Origin: Myxococcales bacterium
Lineage (GTDB): Bacteria > Myxococcota_A > Bradymonadia > UBA7976 > UBA1532
Length of the DNA stretch: 64,000 bases
Direction of reading: 5' to 3'
Assembly (NCBI GenBank): GCA_020633465.1
Contig: JACKDN010000006.1
Coordinates: 319,948 to 383,947 of the forward strand
The notes beneath the pieces were generated by a model. It was not told the origin of the DNA, did not search any database, and was given only the letters and a program-made list of their open reading frames with translations. Shown here piece after piece: positions 17,169 to 25,925 of the stretch. The position numbers and the translations under genes are program-made. Every line of letters starts with the position of its first letter. Position 1 is the first letter of the stretch.

Positions 17169-20100
17169 ATGACCTTAGGGCGGCGGCGAGGGGCTCTCCA
17201 TGTCGGCGGGTGCCTGCACGAACAGCCAAAATGCAAGGCGGTCGGCGACTTTCCGCTGATGGCGCCCCTGCCGCCTGACGCTTCGGCCGGGCCGGACGCG
17301 GCGATCGCGAAACGAGACGCGGCGGCGGGGCCAGACTCGTCGGTCGTCCCCGACGCGACGGCGGCGTCCGACGCGACGGCGGCGTCGGACGCGACGGCGG
17401 CGCCGGACGCGATGATCGCGGCGCCGACCGACGCGGCGGTCCCCGCGGTCGCCACAGACGCAGCGGTCGGGGCGCATGATGCGGCGGCGGCCTCGGACGC
17501 GGCGCCTGCGCCAGGAGACGCCGCCCTGGTCCTCGACGCGCAGGTTGAGGAGCCGGACACAGCCCCGCCGCGCGACGCCGCGGCCGAGCTGCGGGACGCG
17601 GCGCTGCCCTGACGCGGCGCCGCCCGACGCAGCCTTCGGGGCTGACGCGGCGCCCGTCGATCCCGACGGCGACGGGTTGGACACCGACGACGAGCGACGC
17701 TTGGGCACCGATCCCCACCTCTCGGATACCGACGCGGACGGCCTCGACGATGGCCTCGAACTTCGGCTGGGCACCGATCCGCTCAACGCCGACACCGACG
17801 GCGGCGGGTCCCCCGACGGTCTGGAGGTGGCCGAGGGTGAGGATCCGCTCGCGCCGGACGACCGACTGCGCGGCCCCGTGACGCTGCTGCGCGGACGGCG
17901 ATGGACAGACGTGGACCGTGAGCCCAGGCGGCGACGTGGGCTCGGCGGGCTGACCGGTGGCCGGCTGGCGGACGGGGTGCCTGGCGTTCAGGAGCCGAAC
18001 ATCGTCTCCGGCAGGCACCGCGAGCTCGAGCCGCTGTTTGCCCTCGGCAACATGCGCCGATCGCCGACGGGGTTGGTGCTTCGCCCGCTGGCCCCCGGCA
18101 CCCACGCCGTCGAGGCCTGGGTGATGCCGACCGCCGAGCCCGGCGGGCTCGCCGCGGTCGCGATCCAGCGCTCCGCGTGGCCCAACTTCCTGAACCCGGG
18201 CACGGACCGCTGGCGCGACGCGCGCACCCTGATCGGATCGCGCAACGTCGAGGGCCCCGCGCAGCGCGTGGTCGTCGAAGAGGACGCCGCGGCCGGTTGG
18301 CGCGTGCGGGTGGTCGTCGCCGATCGGGCGCGCTGGACCTGGACGCCCGACGGCGAGCCCGTCCAGGTCGCGCTGACGTGGTGGTCGACGGCGCCGACGC
18401 GGGAAGCGGCCGAGGCGCGGGGCCAGGCCGTTCTTGCCGCCTGGCCGCGGTGGGTCCCAGCCCTGCCCGCGCACGCCTCGACGGGCCTTCCCGGCCTGGC
18501 CGACGAGGACGGCGACGGCCTGGCCGCGGTGCACGAAGCCGCGCTGGGCACCCGCGACGACCGAGCGGACACCGACGGCGACGGCCTCGATGACGGCGCG
18601 GAGCTGGCCGTGGGCACCGATCCCTGCGCGCGGACGCGGAGGAGGACCACGACGGGGACGGGCTGTCCGCGACCGACGAGTGGGCGGCCGGCACCAGTCC
18701 TCGACTGCTCGACTCGGACGCCGATGGCCTGGACGACGACGTCGAGATCGACCGCGGGACGTCTCCGGTGGTCGCCGACACCGACGGTGACACGCTGACC
18801 GACGGCGACGAGGCCGCGCTGGGCACTGATCCCCTCCGCGCCGACTCCGACGATGATCGGCTGGACGACGGGGTCGAGGTGCAGATGGGGACCTCGCCCC
18901 TCGACCCCGACACCGATGGGGACGGTCTGCCCGACGCGGACGAGGCGTCCGACTCTCGGCTCGATCCGCTGACGCCGGGAGACGACGATCCGGAGGCCGA
19001 CGACGCGGACGGCGACCTGGATGGGTTGACGACGGCGCGCGAGCGGGCTCTGCGGACGAATCCCAACCGCGGGGACTCGGACGGCGACGGCCTGGGTGAC
19101 GGCTTCGAGGTCGACGTGCTCGGCACCAACCCGAGGTCGCGGGACACCGACGGCGATGGCGAGGACGACGGGGACGAAATGCGACGCGGAGAGGATCCGC
19201 GGGTGTCGAGTCGGCAGGTCGAGCTCCCCGCCTACCTCGAACCGTGGACGGCGGGTCGCCTCGGCGGCGGGGGGGAGCTCAGGTTCGAGGACGATATCTT
19301 CGCGCGACCGGCCGTGGATGGAGTGACGCTGACTTGGGACCGTGCCCACTCGGACCCCGCGGCGCTCTCGCTCTCCTTGGCGACCCGGGTGCCGGTGCCG
19401 GGGGTTGGCTTCCGGCGGCGCGCCGTGACCGGCCGTCTGATGATCGAGTCGGCGGACGCCGCGCCGCCGACGGTGGGCTACACGCTGCTCGAAGACGAGC
19501 TGACGAACCTGGAGCCGCACGCGCGCTCGGTCGAGCTGGCCTACGCGGCGTTGCGCGGCGCGCCCTTGGCGAGCGACCTCGGTCCCGAGGGCCTCGTCAG
19601 TTGGATGGCGCGGATGCGCAGCTCCATCGACCTCGTGGGGGACGCCGCTCGGCCCGTCTTCCGCGGCAGCGTCGACGACGGCCTGCGGCGGGTCAGCACG
19701 CAGGTCGAGCTGCCGGCCTGCGGGCGTCGAGTGGTGATCTACGTCGTGGCGGGTGTCGGCTTCGTGGCGGGTGTCGGCCACGGACCGTGGATGCCCGCCG
19801 AGACGCAGGCCGCGGTCGTGCGGGCCGAGCGCGCCGAGCCACCGCTCCAAGCGATCGAAGACCAGCTGGTCACCGCCAACCTGCCCTACGTGCTCGACGC
19901 GGACGCCGACGGGCTCGTGGACGACGACGAAGCGGCGGCCGGCTGCGCGCCCGACCAGCCGGACACCGACGGCGACGGTCTGCTGGACGGCTTCGAGGTC
20001 CGGTACGGGCTCGACCCCACCACGCCGGACGACCCCAACGCGGATCGCGACGACGACGGGCTGAGCTTGCTCGATGAGCAGCGCTTCGGCGGCGATCCCC

Positions 20101-21919
20101 GCAGCGCCGACACGGACGGTGACGGCCTGATGGACGGCGACGAGGTGGTCAACGGCGGGTGCCCCAACCAGGTCGACGGTGACGGCGACGGCGTCGACGA
20201 CGCGACCGAGCGCCTGCTGGGGCTCCGCCCGGCCGAGTCGGACGGGCAGGACGACGCCGACCTCGACGGGCTCAGCGACAGCGCCGAGCTCGCGATCGGG
20301 ACGCGGCCGACCGACAGCGACACCGATGCTGATGGCCTGCTCGACGGCGACGAGGTCCACGGCCTCTCGGATCCCCTGACGCCGGACGCCGACCATGACG
20401 ACGACGGCGACGGCCTCGACACCGCCATGGAGATCGCGCTGGGGACCGATCCCTGGCGGATGGACTCGGACGGCGACTACCTCGCAGACGCGGACGAGGT
20501 GTCGCTGGGCACGGATCCGGCCTCGCCGGATACGGACGGCGACGGCGTCCGCGACGACATCGAGCACCGCGACGGTGGGGATCCGCTGCGCTTCGACGAT
20601 CGCTGGCCGGTGGTCGTGGACGTGTCGCCGTCCCTTCGGCTCGATGGCTCCACCGTGCGCGCCATCCCACAGGAATACGAGCGGCTGCGCGAGGCCTACA
20701 CCGATCTCTCCGGGTTTGCCGGTAGCCCCTCTCATCTGTGCGGGGCACCGGTCTTCGGTCCGTGGTGCTTCGGCATGACCCTCGGGCAGCACTCGTTCAC
20801 CGAGCCGGTGCCGCGGCGGCGGTTGTCGGCGCGAGCGTGGCGGGACGGCTCCATCGTTCGTCAGGTCTTCAGCTACTCGGCGCCGGTCGCCGCGCCGATC
20901 CGCGTGCGCGCGCCGCTCGGCGTGCGAGGGGGCCCCTGGTCGGCGCTGCTCGGGATCGAGGACGAGGCGTGGACTCGAGGACTCTTCGTCGTGTCCCCAT
21001 CGCGGGGCGACGCGGGTCAGCCGGACCCGCTGCCCTGGTTCCTGGTGCGCACGCGCGACGGGACGGCGCGCGCGCCCGCCGCGGAGGCGCTTGGCTATCG
21101 CTGGACCGAGGGCGCCGCCGTCGACGACGTGCTGGACCTGCACGTTCCACCGGGCGAGCGGGCGCTGGTGGTCCGCCTGCTCGCCGTCACCGACGACGAC
21201 GCCGAGGCCGCCGAGCTGCGCCGGCTGCTCTCACCGCCCTACCCCGACTGGCTGTTCGACGACTTCGACGCCCAGGATCGCGCCGACGTGGTCAACCTCG
21301 ATCTGCGCGCCGACGCGCCGCCGCCGGACCCGCTGATCTTCACCGACACCGACGGTGACGGACTCAGCGACGCGGCCGAGCCAGGGCGGAACCGATCCCG
21401 AGAGCACCGACACGGACGGCGATGGCGTGCACGATGGCCGCGATCCGGCGCCGCGGCTGCCCGACGCGGGGCGGCGCCTGGCGCGCTGGGTGCCGGACGC
21501 GGTGCTCGTCGACGTCGGGCTGGGCGCGCTGACCGACCTCGGCTACGCGGTCTGTGCGCGCAGCTCGAACCTCGAGCCGCAGTCCGTCGCGGCGGTCCGC
21601 GCGGCCTGCGACGGCGCAGACCTGTTGGTGGGCTGTCGGCCGCCGACCGGGCGCCTGGCCGTCGGCGCCGCTGCCGGACGGGGCGCTGATGCCGACCGCC
21701 GACGCGGTGTCGGTCGGTTCGGTCGTGGTCGGCGGGACGCCCTGGGCGCTCACGGTGCGGTCCAGCATTGCGGCCGACGACGGGTCGAGCTGCCTGCCCG
21801 GCGCCCTCCCACCGGACGCGCTGTGCCTGCCCATCATCGCCGACGCCCTCGAGCCCGGCGGGGTCTGCGGCGCCTTCACTGGGCCCTTCGAGCGGGTGTT
21901 CCTGCACCGACCGCGCTGA
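17169..21919 (+). pseudogene. Giant TSP3 (calcium-repeat) surface protein, four frameshifts
   Basis: About 1,580 codons of continuous similarity are spread over several frames. The order is an Ala-Asp linker, TSP3 repeats (GLDTDDERRLGTDP, DTDADGLDDGLELRLGTDP), a beta-rich domain with VVVEEDAAAGWRV, more TSP3 repeats to about 19200, a second beta domain, a third TSP3 block (19880-20600), a third beta domain and a last repeat with a Cys-containing tail ending at TGA 21917-21919. Frame switches occur near 17610 (one extra base after CTGCCC), 18630, 21385 and 21665. Each join restores an uninterrupted repeat, such as GTDP continuing into DAEEDHDGDGLS. TSP3 repeats bind Ca2+ in extracellular adhesins. 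No convincing signal peptide remains; VGGC near residue 15 is only vaguely lipobox-like. Decay or sequencing indels are both possible. Confidence 0.75.
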
Positions 21920-21971
21920 TCCGCCAGCCTGCGCGGCACCTCCGGGGCCAGCCATTCCGGGCGTCATCGAG

Positions 21972-22070
21972 CCATGTCGGCGGTCGCCACCCGTGACGTG
22001 CGACGCGCGGCGGCGCGATTGGTCCGATCTGCGGCGCGATCTGCCCTCGTCAGGCCCCCCTGCCCTTGCC
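21972..22070. repeat. Direct repeat, copy B (partner at 16921-17020)
   Basis: This is the second copy of the element, about 5.05 kb from the first and in the same orientation. It holds the exact core CTGCCCTCGTCAGGCC at 22041-22056, preceded by GCGGCGCGAT and GATTGGTCCG. It begins about 50 bp after the end of the giant TSP3 reading frame and precedes the short lipoprotein remnant. Confidence 0.6.
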
Positions 22071-22149
22071 ACCATGGCAAACGGGGGCCGAAGAGGGAGA
22101 ACACAGTGCGCCATGCCAAGCGATCCGCAGTCCACCGGGGGTGGGCGGC

Positions 22150-22290
22150 ATGAGAGAGCGAGCGGCGGCCCTCGCCGGCTGGTTGGCCCTCGGCTTCGGC
22201 CTCGCCGGCTGTGACGACTGCGGGGACCTCGCGCGGGCGACGGAGTTTCGACGGTGCCGTAGTGACCGGCCGCCCACGGAGCGACCATGA
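22150..22290 (+). CDS. Short lipoprotein or lipoprotein remnant
   Basis: A 46-residue reading frame starts at ATG 22150. It has a near-perfect lipoprotein signal (GWLALGFGLAGC) and then only DDCGDLARATEFRRCR before it ends. The signal matches those of the other lipoproteins here, so it is likely a real secretion signal whose mature part has been lost. It runs into the nuclease relic in another frame. It could be a genuine micro-lipoprotein, but truncation is more likely in this decaying segment. Confidence 0.4.
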   Translation: MRERAAALAGWLALGFGLAGCDDCGDLARATEFRRCRSDRPPTERP

Positions 22291-22315
22291 CCACCCCCAC
22301 CCCCACGCCCTCGAG

Positions 22316-22990
22316 ATGCTCAAACGAGCCCTCGTCGACGGCCCCGACTACGAAGACTACGTCAGCATCGTCGGCGCGCGCGACGAAGTGCTGGCGCGCT
22401 TCGGCGCGCTCTTCACGCGCGAGCGCGTCGCGACGCCTGCGCGAGGACGGGTTCCGCGCGTTCCTCGACCTGAAGAACAACCGAGATCGATCTCTGGACC
22501 CTGGACGCGCTCTTGTGGGTGCCCGTCGATCCGGACGAGCAGCCGGCGCCGGTCCGGGGTGCGGCGGGTCCGAGTGATTCGGTCGAGGTGGCGGCCGCCG
22601 ACGACGACGACGGCACGGTCAGCGGGCAGAGCTTCGCGCTCGAGAGCCACCTGCAGCGCTTCCTCTGGGACAACTGGGATCAGAGCGAGCTGGCGCACGA
22701 CTGGGAGGTGTACACCGAGCCGGGCGACGACGAGCGCGGGTACGAGTACCCCTGCGACGTCGGCCGCATCGACATCCTGGCGCGCAGCCACGACGGCGAA
22801 CGCTGGCTGGTGGTCGAGCTGAAGCGCGGCCGGACGGCGCGGCTGCGGGCGGCGCTGGACGTGCTGCTGGACGAAGGGCGGCCCATCGACGCGCGGGTGG
22901 ACCACACGGTCGAGCGCATCTCGGGCATGGGCACGGCGATCGTGCCGGCGGGCTGCACGTGGCGCGGCACGACCGGTACGGGGTGTGGAA
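22316..22990 (+). pseudogene. NucS/DUF91-like PD-(D/E)XK nuclease relic, multiple frameshifts
   Basis: Three adjacent frames together encode pieces of one protein: MLKRALVDGPDYEDYVSIV with DEVLARFGALFTRE (22316-22430), REDGFRAFLDLKNNR (about 22435-22485), and TEIDLWTLDALLWVP onward (from about 22487). The last piece contains LESHLQRFLWDNWDQSEL, CDVGRIDILARSHDGERW and LVVELKRGR. Its D-(x)n-E-x-K arrangement (VGRID, VELK) matches the catalytic domain of NucS/EndoNucS mismatch-type endonucleases and related proteins. The usual following helix that contains GQILRYMGW is not evident, so the C-terminal end is also damaged. Boundaries are approximate. Confidence 0.6.
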
Positions 22991-23077
22991 CACGACGTCC
23001 GAGGGCGGCCTTCTGCTCTCCACCCCACTTGACAGCCCCCCGCGCAGCGGCGAGCGTGGCGCCGAGGAGGATCCCCC

Positions 23078-24088
23078 ATGCCCCAGCGCTCACGACGCGA
23101 GTTCCTCGCCCTCGCGGCGGGTGGCCTGCTGGCGGCGCCGCTGGTCGCACGGGCCCAGCCGGGTGACGAGGAAGCCGAGCCGGCGGACGACGGTGCCGGG
23201 AAGGACGAGGCCTCGCAGGCGATCATCCTCGACTACGCCGGCGGTGAGCTGCGGATCGGGCTGGCGGGCGACGACGCGCCGCGGGCCGTGATGCCGGGCC
23301 TCGTGGGGCGACCCAGGCACCCGGGTGTCACGGTGGGCATGGGGCAGAAGGACGCCTACGTGGGTGACGAGGCGGTGGCCAAGCGCACCCTCCTGACGCT
23401 GAAGTACCCCATCGAGCATGGCGTGGTCGTCGACTGGCCCGACCTGGAGAAGGTGTGGCACCACGCGTTCTTCAACGAGCTGCGCGTGGCGCCCGAGGAC
23501 CACCCGGTGCTGCTCAGCGAGGCGCCCATCGCGTCGAAGCAGAGCCGCGAGACGACCGCGAAGATCATGTTCGAGGCGTTCAACGTCCCTGGGCTGTCCA
23601 TCGCGCCCGACGGCGTGCTGGCTCTGTACGCCGAGGGACGCACGACGGGCTTGGTGGTGATGAAGCGGGGCCGGCTCGGCTGGGCCGAGCCCATCTACGA
23701 GGGCGTGCTGCTGCGGCACGCGGTGGTTCCGCTGGCGCTCACGCAGCAGGACGTCGCCCACGCGCCGGGCGCGCTGCTCGCCCCGCAGGCCATCCATCAG
23801 GCGATTCAGAGGTGCGATCCGGCCCTGCGCGCCGACCTCTACGCCGGCATCGTCCTCGCCGGCAACGGCACCACCCTCGACGGCCTTCAGCCGCGGTTGA
23901 CCGCCGAGGTGTCGGCCCTCGCCCCGCCGGGCGCCGCCGTGAAGGTGCACGCGTCGCCGGGGCGCGCCCACGCGGTGTGGTCGGGCGCGTCGGCGCTGGC
24001 CTCCCTGGATGCCTTCCAACCGATGTGGGTCACGCGCGACGCGTACGCGAAGCGCGGCGCGGCCGCGGTGCACGCCAAGATCCTCTGA
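23078..24088 (+). CDS. Actin-family protein with Tat signal peptide (eukaryotic-actin-like)
   Basis: A 336-residue protein; ATG at 23078 follows GAGGAGG by 7 nt. Residues 1-26 are a twin-arginine signal (RSRREFLALAAGG, cleavage near ARA-Q), then an acidic linker to about residue 46. From residue 52 it aligns ungapped with eukaryotic actin residues 11-168: GDDAPRAV, GRPRHPGVTVGMGQKD (the D-loop), YVGDEA, LTLKYPIEHG (His73 equivalent H114), WHHAFFNELRVAPEDHPVLL and GRTTG. By eye, about two thirds of residues are identical over actin 20-150. It rejoins actin at CDPALRADLYAGIVLAG and ends SALASLDAFQPMW and AAVHAKIL. About 80 residues, mainly subdomain 4, are absent. Nucleotide-binding residues are changed: DNGSG to DYAGG, Lys18 to Arg, Asp154 to Met, Asp157 to Gly, Gln137 to Asp. 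A bacterial actin-related protein is known from Haliangium. An exported, probably non-hydrolysing actin fold is inferred. Confidence 0.93.
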   Translation: MPQRSRREFLALAAGGLLAAPLVARAQPGDEEAEPADDGAGKDEASQAIILDYAGGELRIGLAGDDAPRAVMPGLVGRPRHPGVTVGMGQKDAYVGDEAVAKRTLLTLKYPIEHGVVVDWPDLEKVWHHAFFNELRVAPEDHPVLLSEAPIASKQSRETTAKIMFEAFNVPGLSIAPDGVLALYAEGRTTGLVVMKRGRLGWAEPIYEGVLLRHAVVPLALTQQDVAHAPGALLAPQAIHQAIQRCDPALRADLYAGIVLAGNGTTLDGLQPRLTAEVSALAPPGAAVKVHASPGRAHAVWSGASALASLDAFQPMWVTRDAYAKRGAAAVHAKIL

Positions 24089-24091
24089 TCC

Positions 24092-24113
24092 CGCGCCGCG
24101 GGCCCGCGGCGCG
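24092..24113. terminator. 22-bp perfect palindrome after the actin gene
   Basis: An 11-bp inverted repeat with no spacer (CGCGCCGCGGG and its complement) begins 4 bp after the actin stop codon and is followed by AAAAA on the plus strand. It would form a very stable hairpin with a 3-4 nt loop. No U-run follows on the plus strand, so an intrinsic terminator is plausible but incomplete. Confidence 0.45.
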
Positions 24114-24327
24114 AAAAAGCGCGGCTCCCCTGCCCCCAGCACGCCTGCGACCGACCGACGGAGGCTGACGCTCGCGGTACGTCCTCGTCCTGCGACGGGG
24201 CACTTTGGTGAGCGACCCCCGCCGAGGCGGGGCGATTGGCCCTGCCCGCGTGTCGCAAGTCCGGCGTCGCCAGCGGCCGCCGCCGTTGCGGCACGCCGCG
24301 TGCTCTGCCGGGGGGCGGGAGGACCCC

Positions 24328-25188
24328 TTGAAACAACGCAGTCGATTCCAGGGGTGGTGGTTCGGCGCGCTGGCGCTGCTGGCGGGCTGCGTGCCCGATC
24401 TCACCGGCACACCCTGTGACGCGCCGGCAGACTGCGACGCGCCGCAGGTGTGCGAGCGCGGCTTCTGCGTCGAGCCGACGCCCAGCGACGAGGCCGCGGC
24501 GCCTCTCGAGTGCGTGGACACGCTGGATCTGACCGTCGACGACGAGCGCGTGCACACCGGTCTCCTCTGCGCGGGCGCCGAGGGGCGCGTCACGGTGCGC
24601 CTGCCGCAGCCCGAGGGCGCCTGGCGACTGCTGGTGCGCGCCGTCTCCCACGACGCCGACGCCGGCGCGTCGATGGAGCTGCTTTGCGATGGCGAGCCCG
24701 TCGAGCCGGCGCTGTCCACCACTCACACCCGCATCCACGCGCTGGACGCGGCCGATCGCCAGGTCCACACCCTCTGGCTCGACGCGGGCGGCGCGCCCCT
24801 CGGTTGGCGCGCCGCGCTGGTGCCCGCGACGCCGTGCACCGGCGACGCCTACGAGCCCAACCCCGAGGCGGCGCAGGCCGCCCTCCCCCTCGAGTCCGGC
24901 CCCGTGACGGCCCTGTGGCTGTGCGACGGCGACGTCGACTGGTTCCACGTGCCCACCGCGGACGATGGCTCGACCTCGGTGCACCTGACCGTCGAGGGCG
25001 GCGGGCCGGTCGAGGTGTCGCTGAGCGGCATCGACGCCGACGGCCAGATGGTGATGGGCACGGCCCCGGTCGAGGTGACCGAGTCGACGGTGCTGGCGTG
25101 GACGCCCCCCGACGACGTCAGCGTCCGCCTGCGCGTCGCCGCCCCGGCGGCCACCGAACGGACCTTCTACCGCTGGAGCGCCCGATGA
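24328..25188 (+). CDS. Surface lipoprotein, unknown function
   Basis: A 286-residue lipoprotein. TTG at 24328 follows GGGAGG by 5 nt and gives signal FGALALLAGC. The mature start CVPDLTGTPCDAPADCDAPQ holds a small Cys cluster (CDAPQVCERGFC) seen in other lipoproteins of this window. The rest has two similar beta-rich modules: one opening LECVDTLDLTVDDERVHTG, the other after CTGDAYEPNPEAAQAA with LWLCDGDVDWFHVPTADDG. These resemble bacterial pre-peptidase C-terminal (PPC) type domains (DxYEPN, then CxGDxDWF). Its stop overlaps the TPR gene start (ATGA), so it leads a three-gene operon. Confidence 0.72.
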   Translation: MKQRSRFQGWWFGALALLAGCVPDLTGTPCDAPADCDAPQVCERGFCVEPTPSDEAAAPLECVDTLDLTVDDERVHTGLLCAGAEGRVTVRLPQPEGAWRLLVRAVSHDADAGASMELLCDGEPVEPALSTTHTRIHALDAADRQVHTLWLDAGGAPLGWRAALVPATPCTGDAYEPNPEAAQAALPLESGPVTALWLCDGDVDWFHVPTADDGSTSVHLTVEGGGPVEVSLSGIDADGQMVMGTAPVEVTESTVLAWTPPDDVSVRLRVAAPAATERTFYRWSAR

Positions 25189-25910
25189 GCCCCACCCACC
25201 GTTCGATCGCCTTCGGGGCCCTGCTCGCGCTCGCCCCCGCGCCCGCGCTGGCCGACGCGCCGAGCGCGGCCGACCGCGCCCGCGCCATCGACCGCTACGA
25301 GGCCGGCCGCAGCGCCTTCCTGGCCGGTGACTTCGAGGCGGCCCGCGCGTCCTTCGCCGAGGCCTATCGCCTCGATCCCTCCCCCATCCTGGTCTACAAC
25401 CTCGGCCGCGCGAGCGAAGAGCTGGGCGATCACGTCGCCGCGGTGGAGCATTACCGCGTCTACCTCGCCCGCGACCACCAGGCCACCGACCGCGAAGAGG
25501 TCATCGCCCGCATCGCTCGGCTGGAGGGCCTCGCCGAGCCGGCGCCCTCGGCGAACCCGGCCCTGCGCGCGGACGCCGCCGCGGCCTCCCCCGAGCCTTC
25601 GCTGTATCCCTACGCCGCGGTCGCGGGCGGGCTGGGCCTGGCCGGCGTCGCCGCCGGCGTCTACTTCGGCCTCGAGTCGAACCGCGCGGCCGAGCGCCAC
25701 CGCGACGCCCAGGACGGCGGCACCCTGCGCGGCACCTGGGACGAGGCGCACACGCAGGCCGAGCGCGCCAACATCGCCCTGGGCGTGGGCGGCGGCCTGC
25801 TTGCCGTGGGCGCCACCCTGGCGCTGATCGAGGTCTTCGACGACGACGTGTCCATCACCGCGGTCCCCCAGGCGGGGGGGCCCGGCGTCGGCGTCGCCGC
25901 ACGCTTCTGA
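25185..25910 (+). CDS. Exported TPR protein with a membrane segment
   Basis: A 241-residue protein whose ATG overlaps the preceding stop. The signal peptide FGALLALAPAPALA precedes tetratricopeptide-like helices: RYEAGRSAFLAGDFEAARAS, FAEAYRLDPSPILVYNLGRA and HVAAVEHYRVYLARD. An Ala-Pro linker leads to a hydrophobic hairpin (YAAVAGGLGLAGVAAGVYFG and ALGVGGGLLAVGATLALIEV). The architecture is very common in myxobacteria, where such TPR proteins sit next to surface lipoproteins and may assemble or anchor them. It lies 15 bp upstream of the MopE-repeat gene. Confidence 0.75.
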   Translation: MSPTHRSIAFGALLALAPAPALADAPSAADRARAIDRYEAGRSAFLAGDFEAARASFAEAYRLDPSPILVYNLGRASEELGDHVAAVEHYRVYLARDHQATDREEVIARIARLEGLAEPAPSANPALRADAAAASPEPSLYPYAAVAGGLGLAGVAAGVYFGLESNRAAERHRDAQDGGTLRGTWDEAHTQAERANIALGVGGGLLAVGATLALIEVFDDDVSITAVPQAGGPGVGVAARF

Positions 25911-25925
25911 GCCGAGGAGAGCCCC

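Noticed and set aside
17988..21143. Long minus-strand frame opposite the TSP3 giant
   Set aside because: Composition is the complement of the D/G-rich repeats, with no recognisable domain.
24170..24290. A possible third copy of the 100-bp direct repeat
   Set aside because: Only short stretches such as GCGATTGG match; similarity was too weak to claim.
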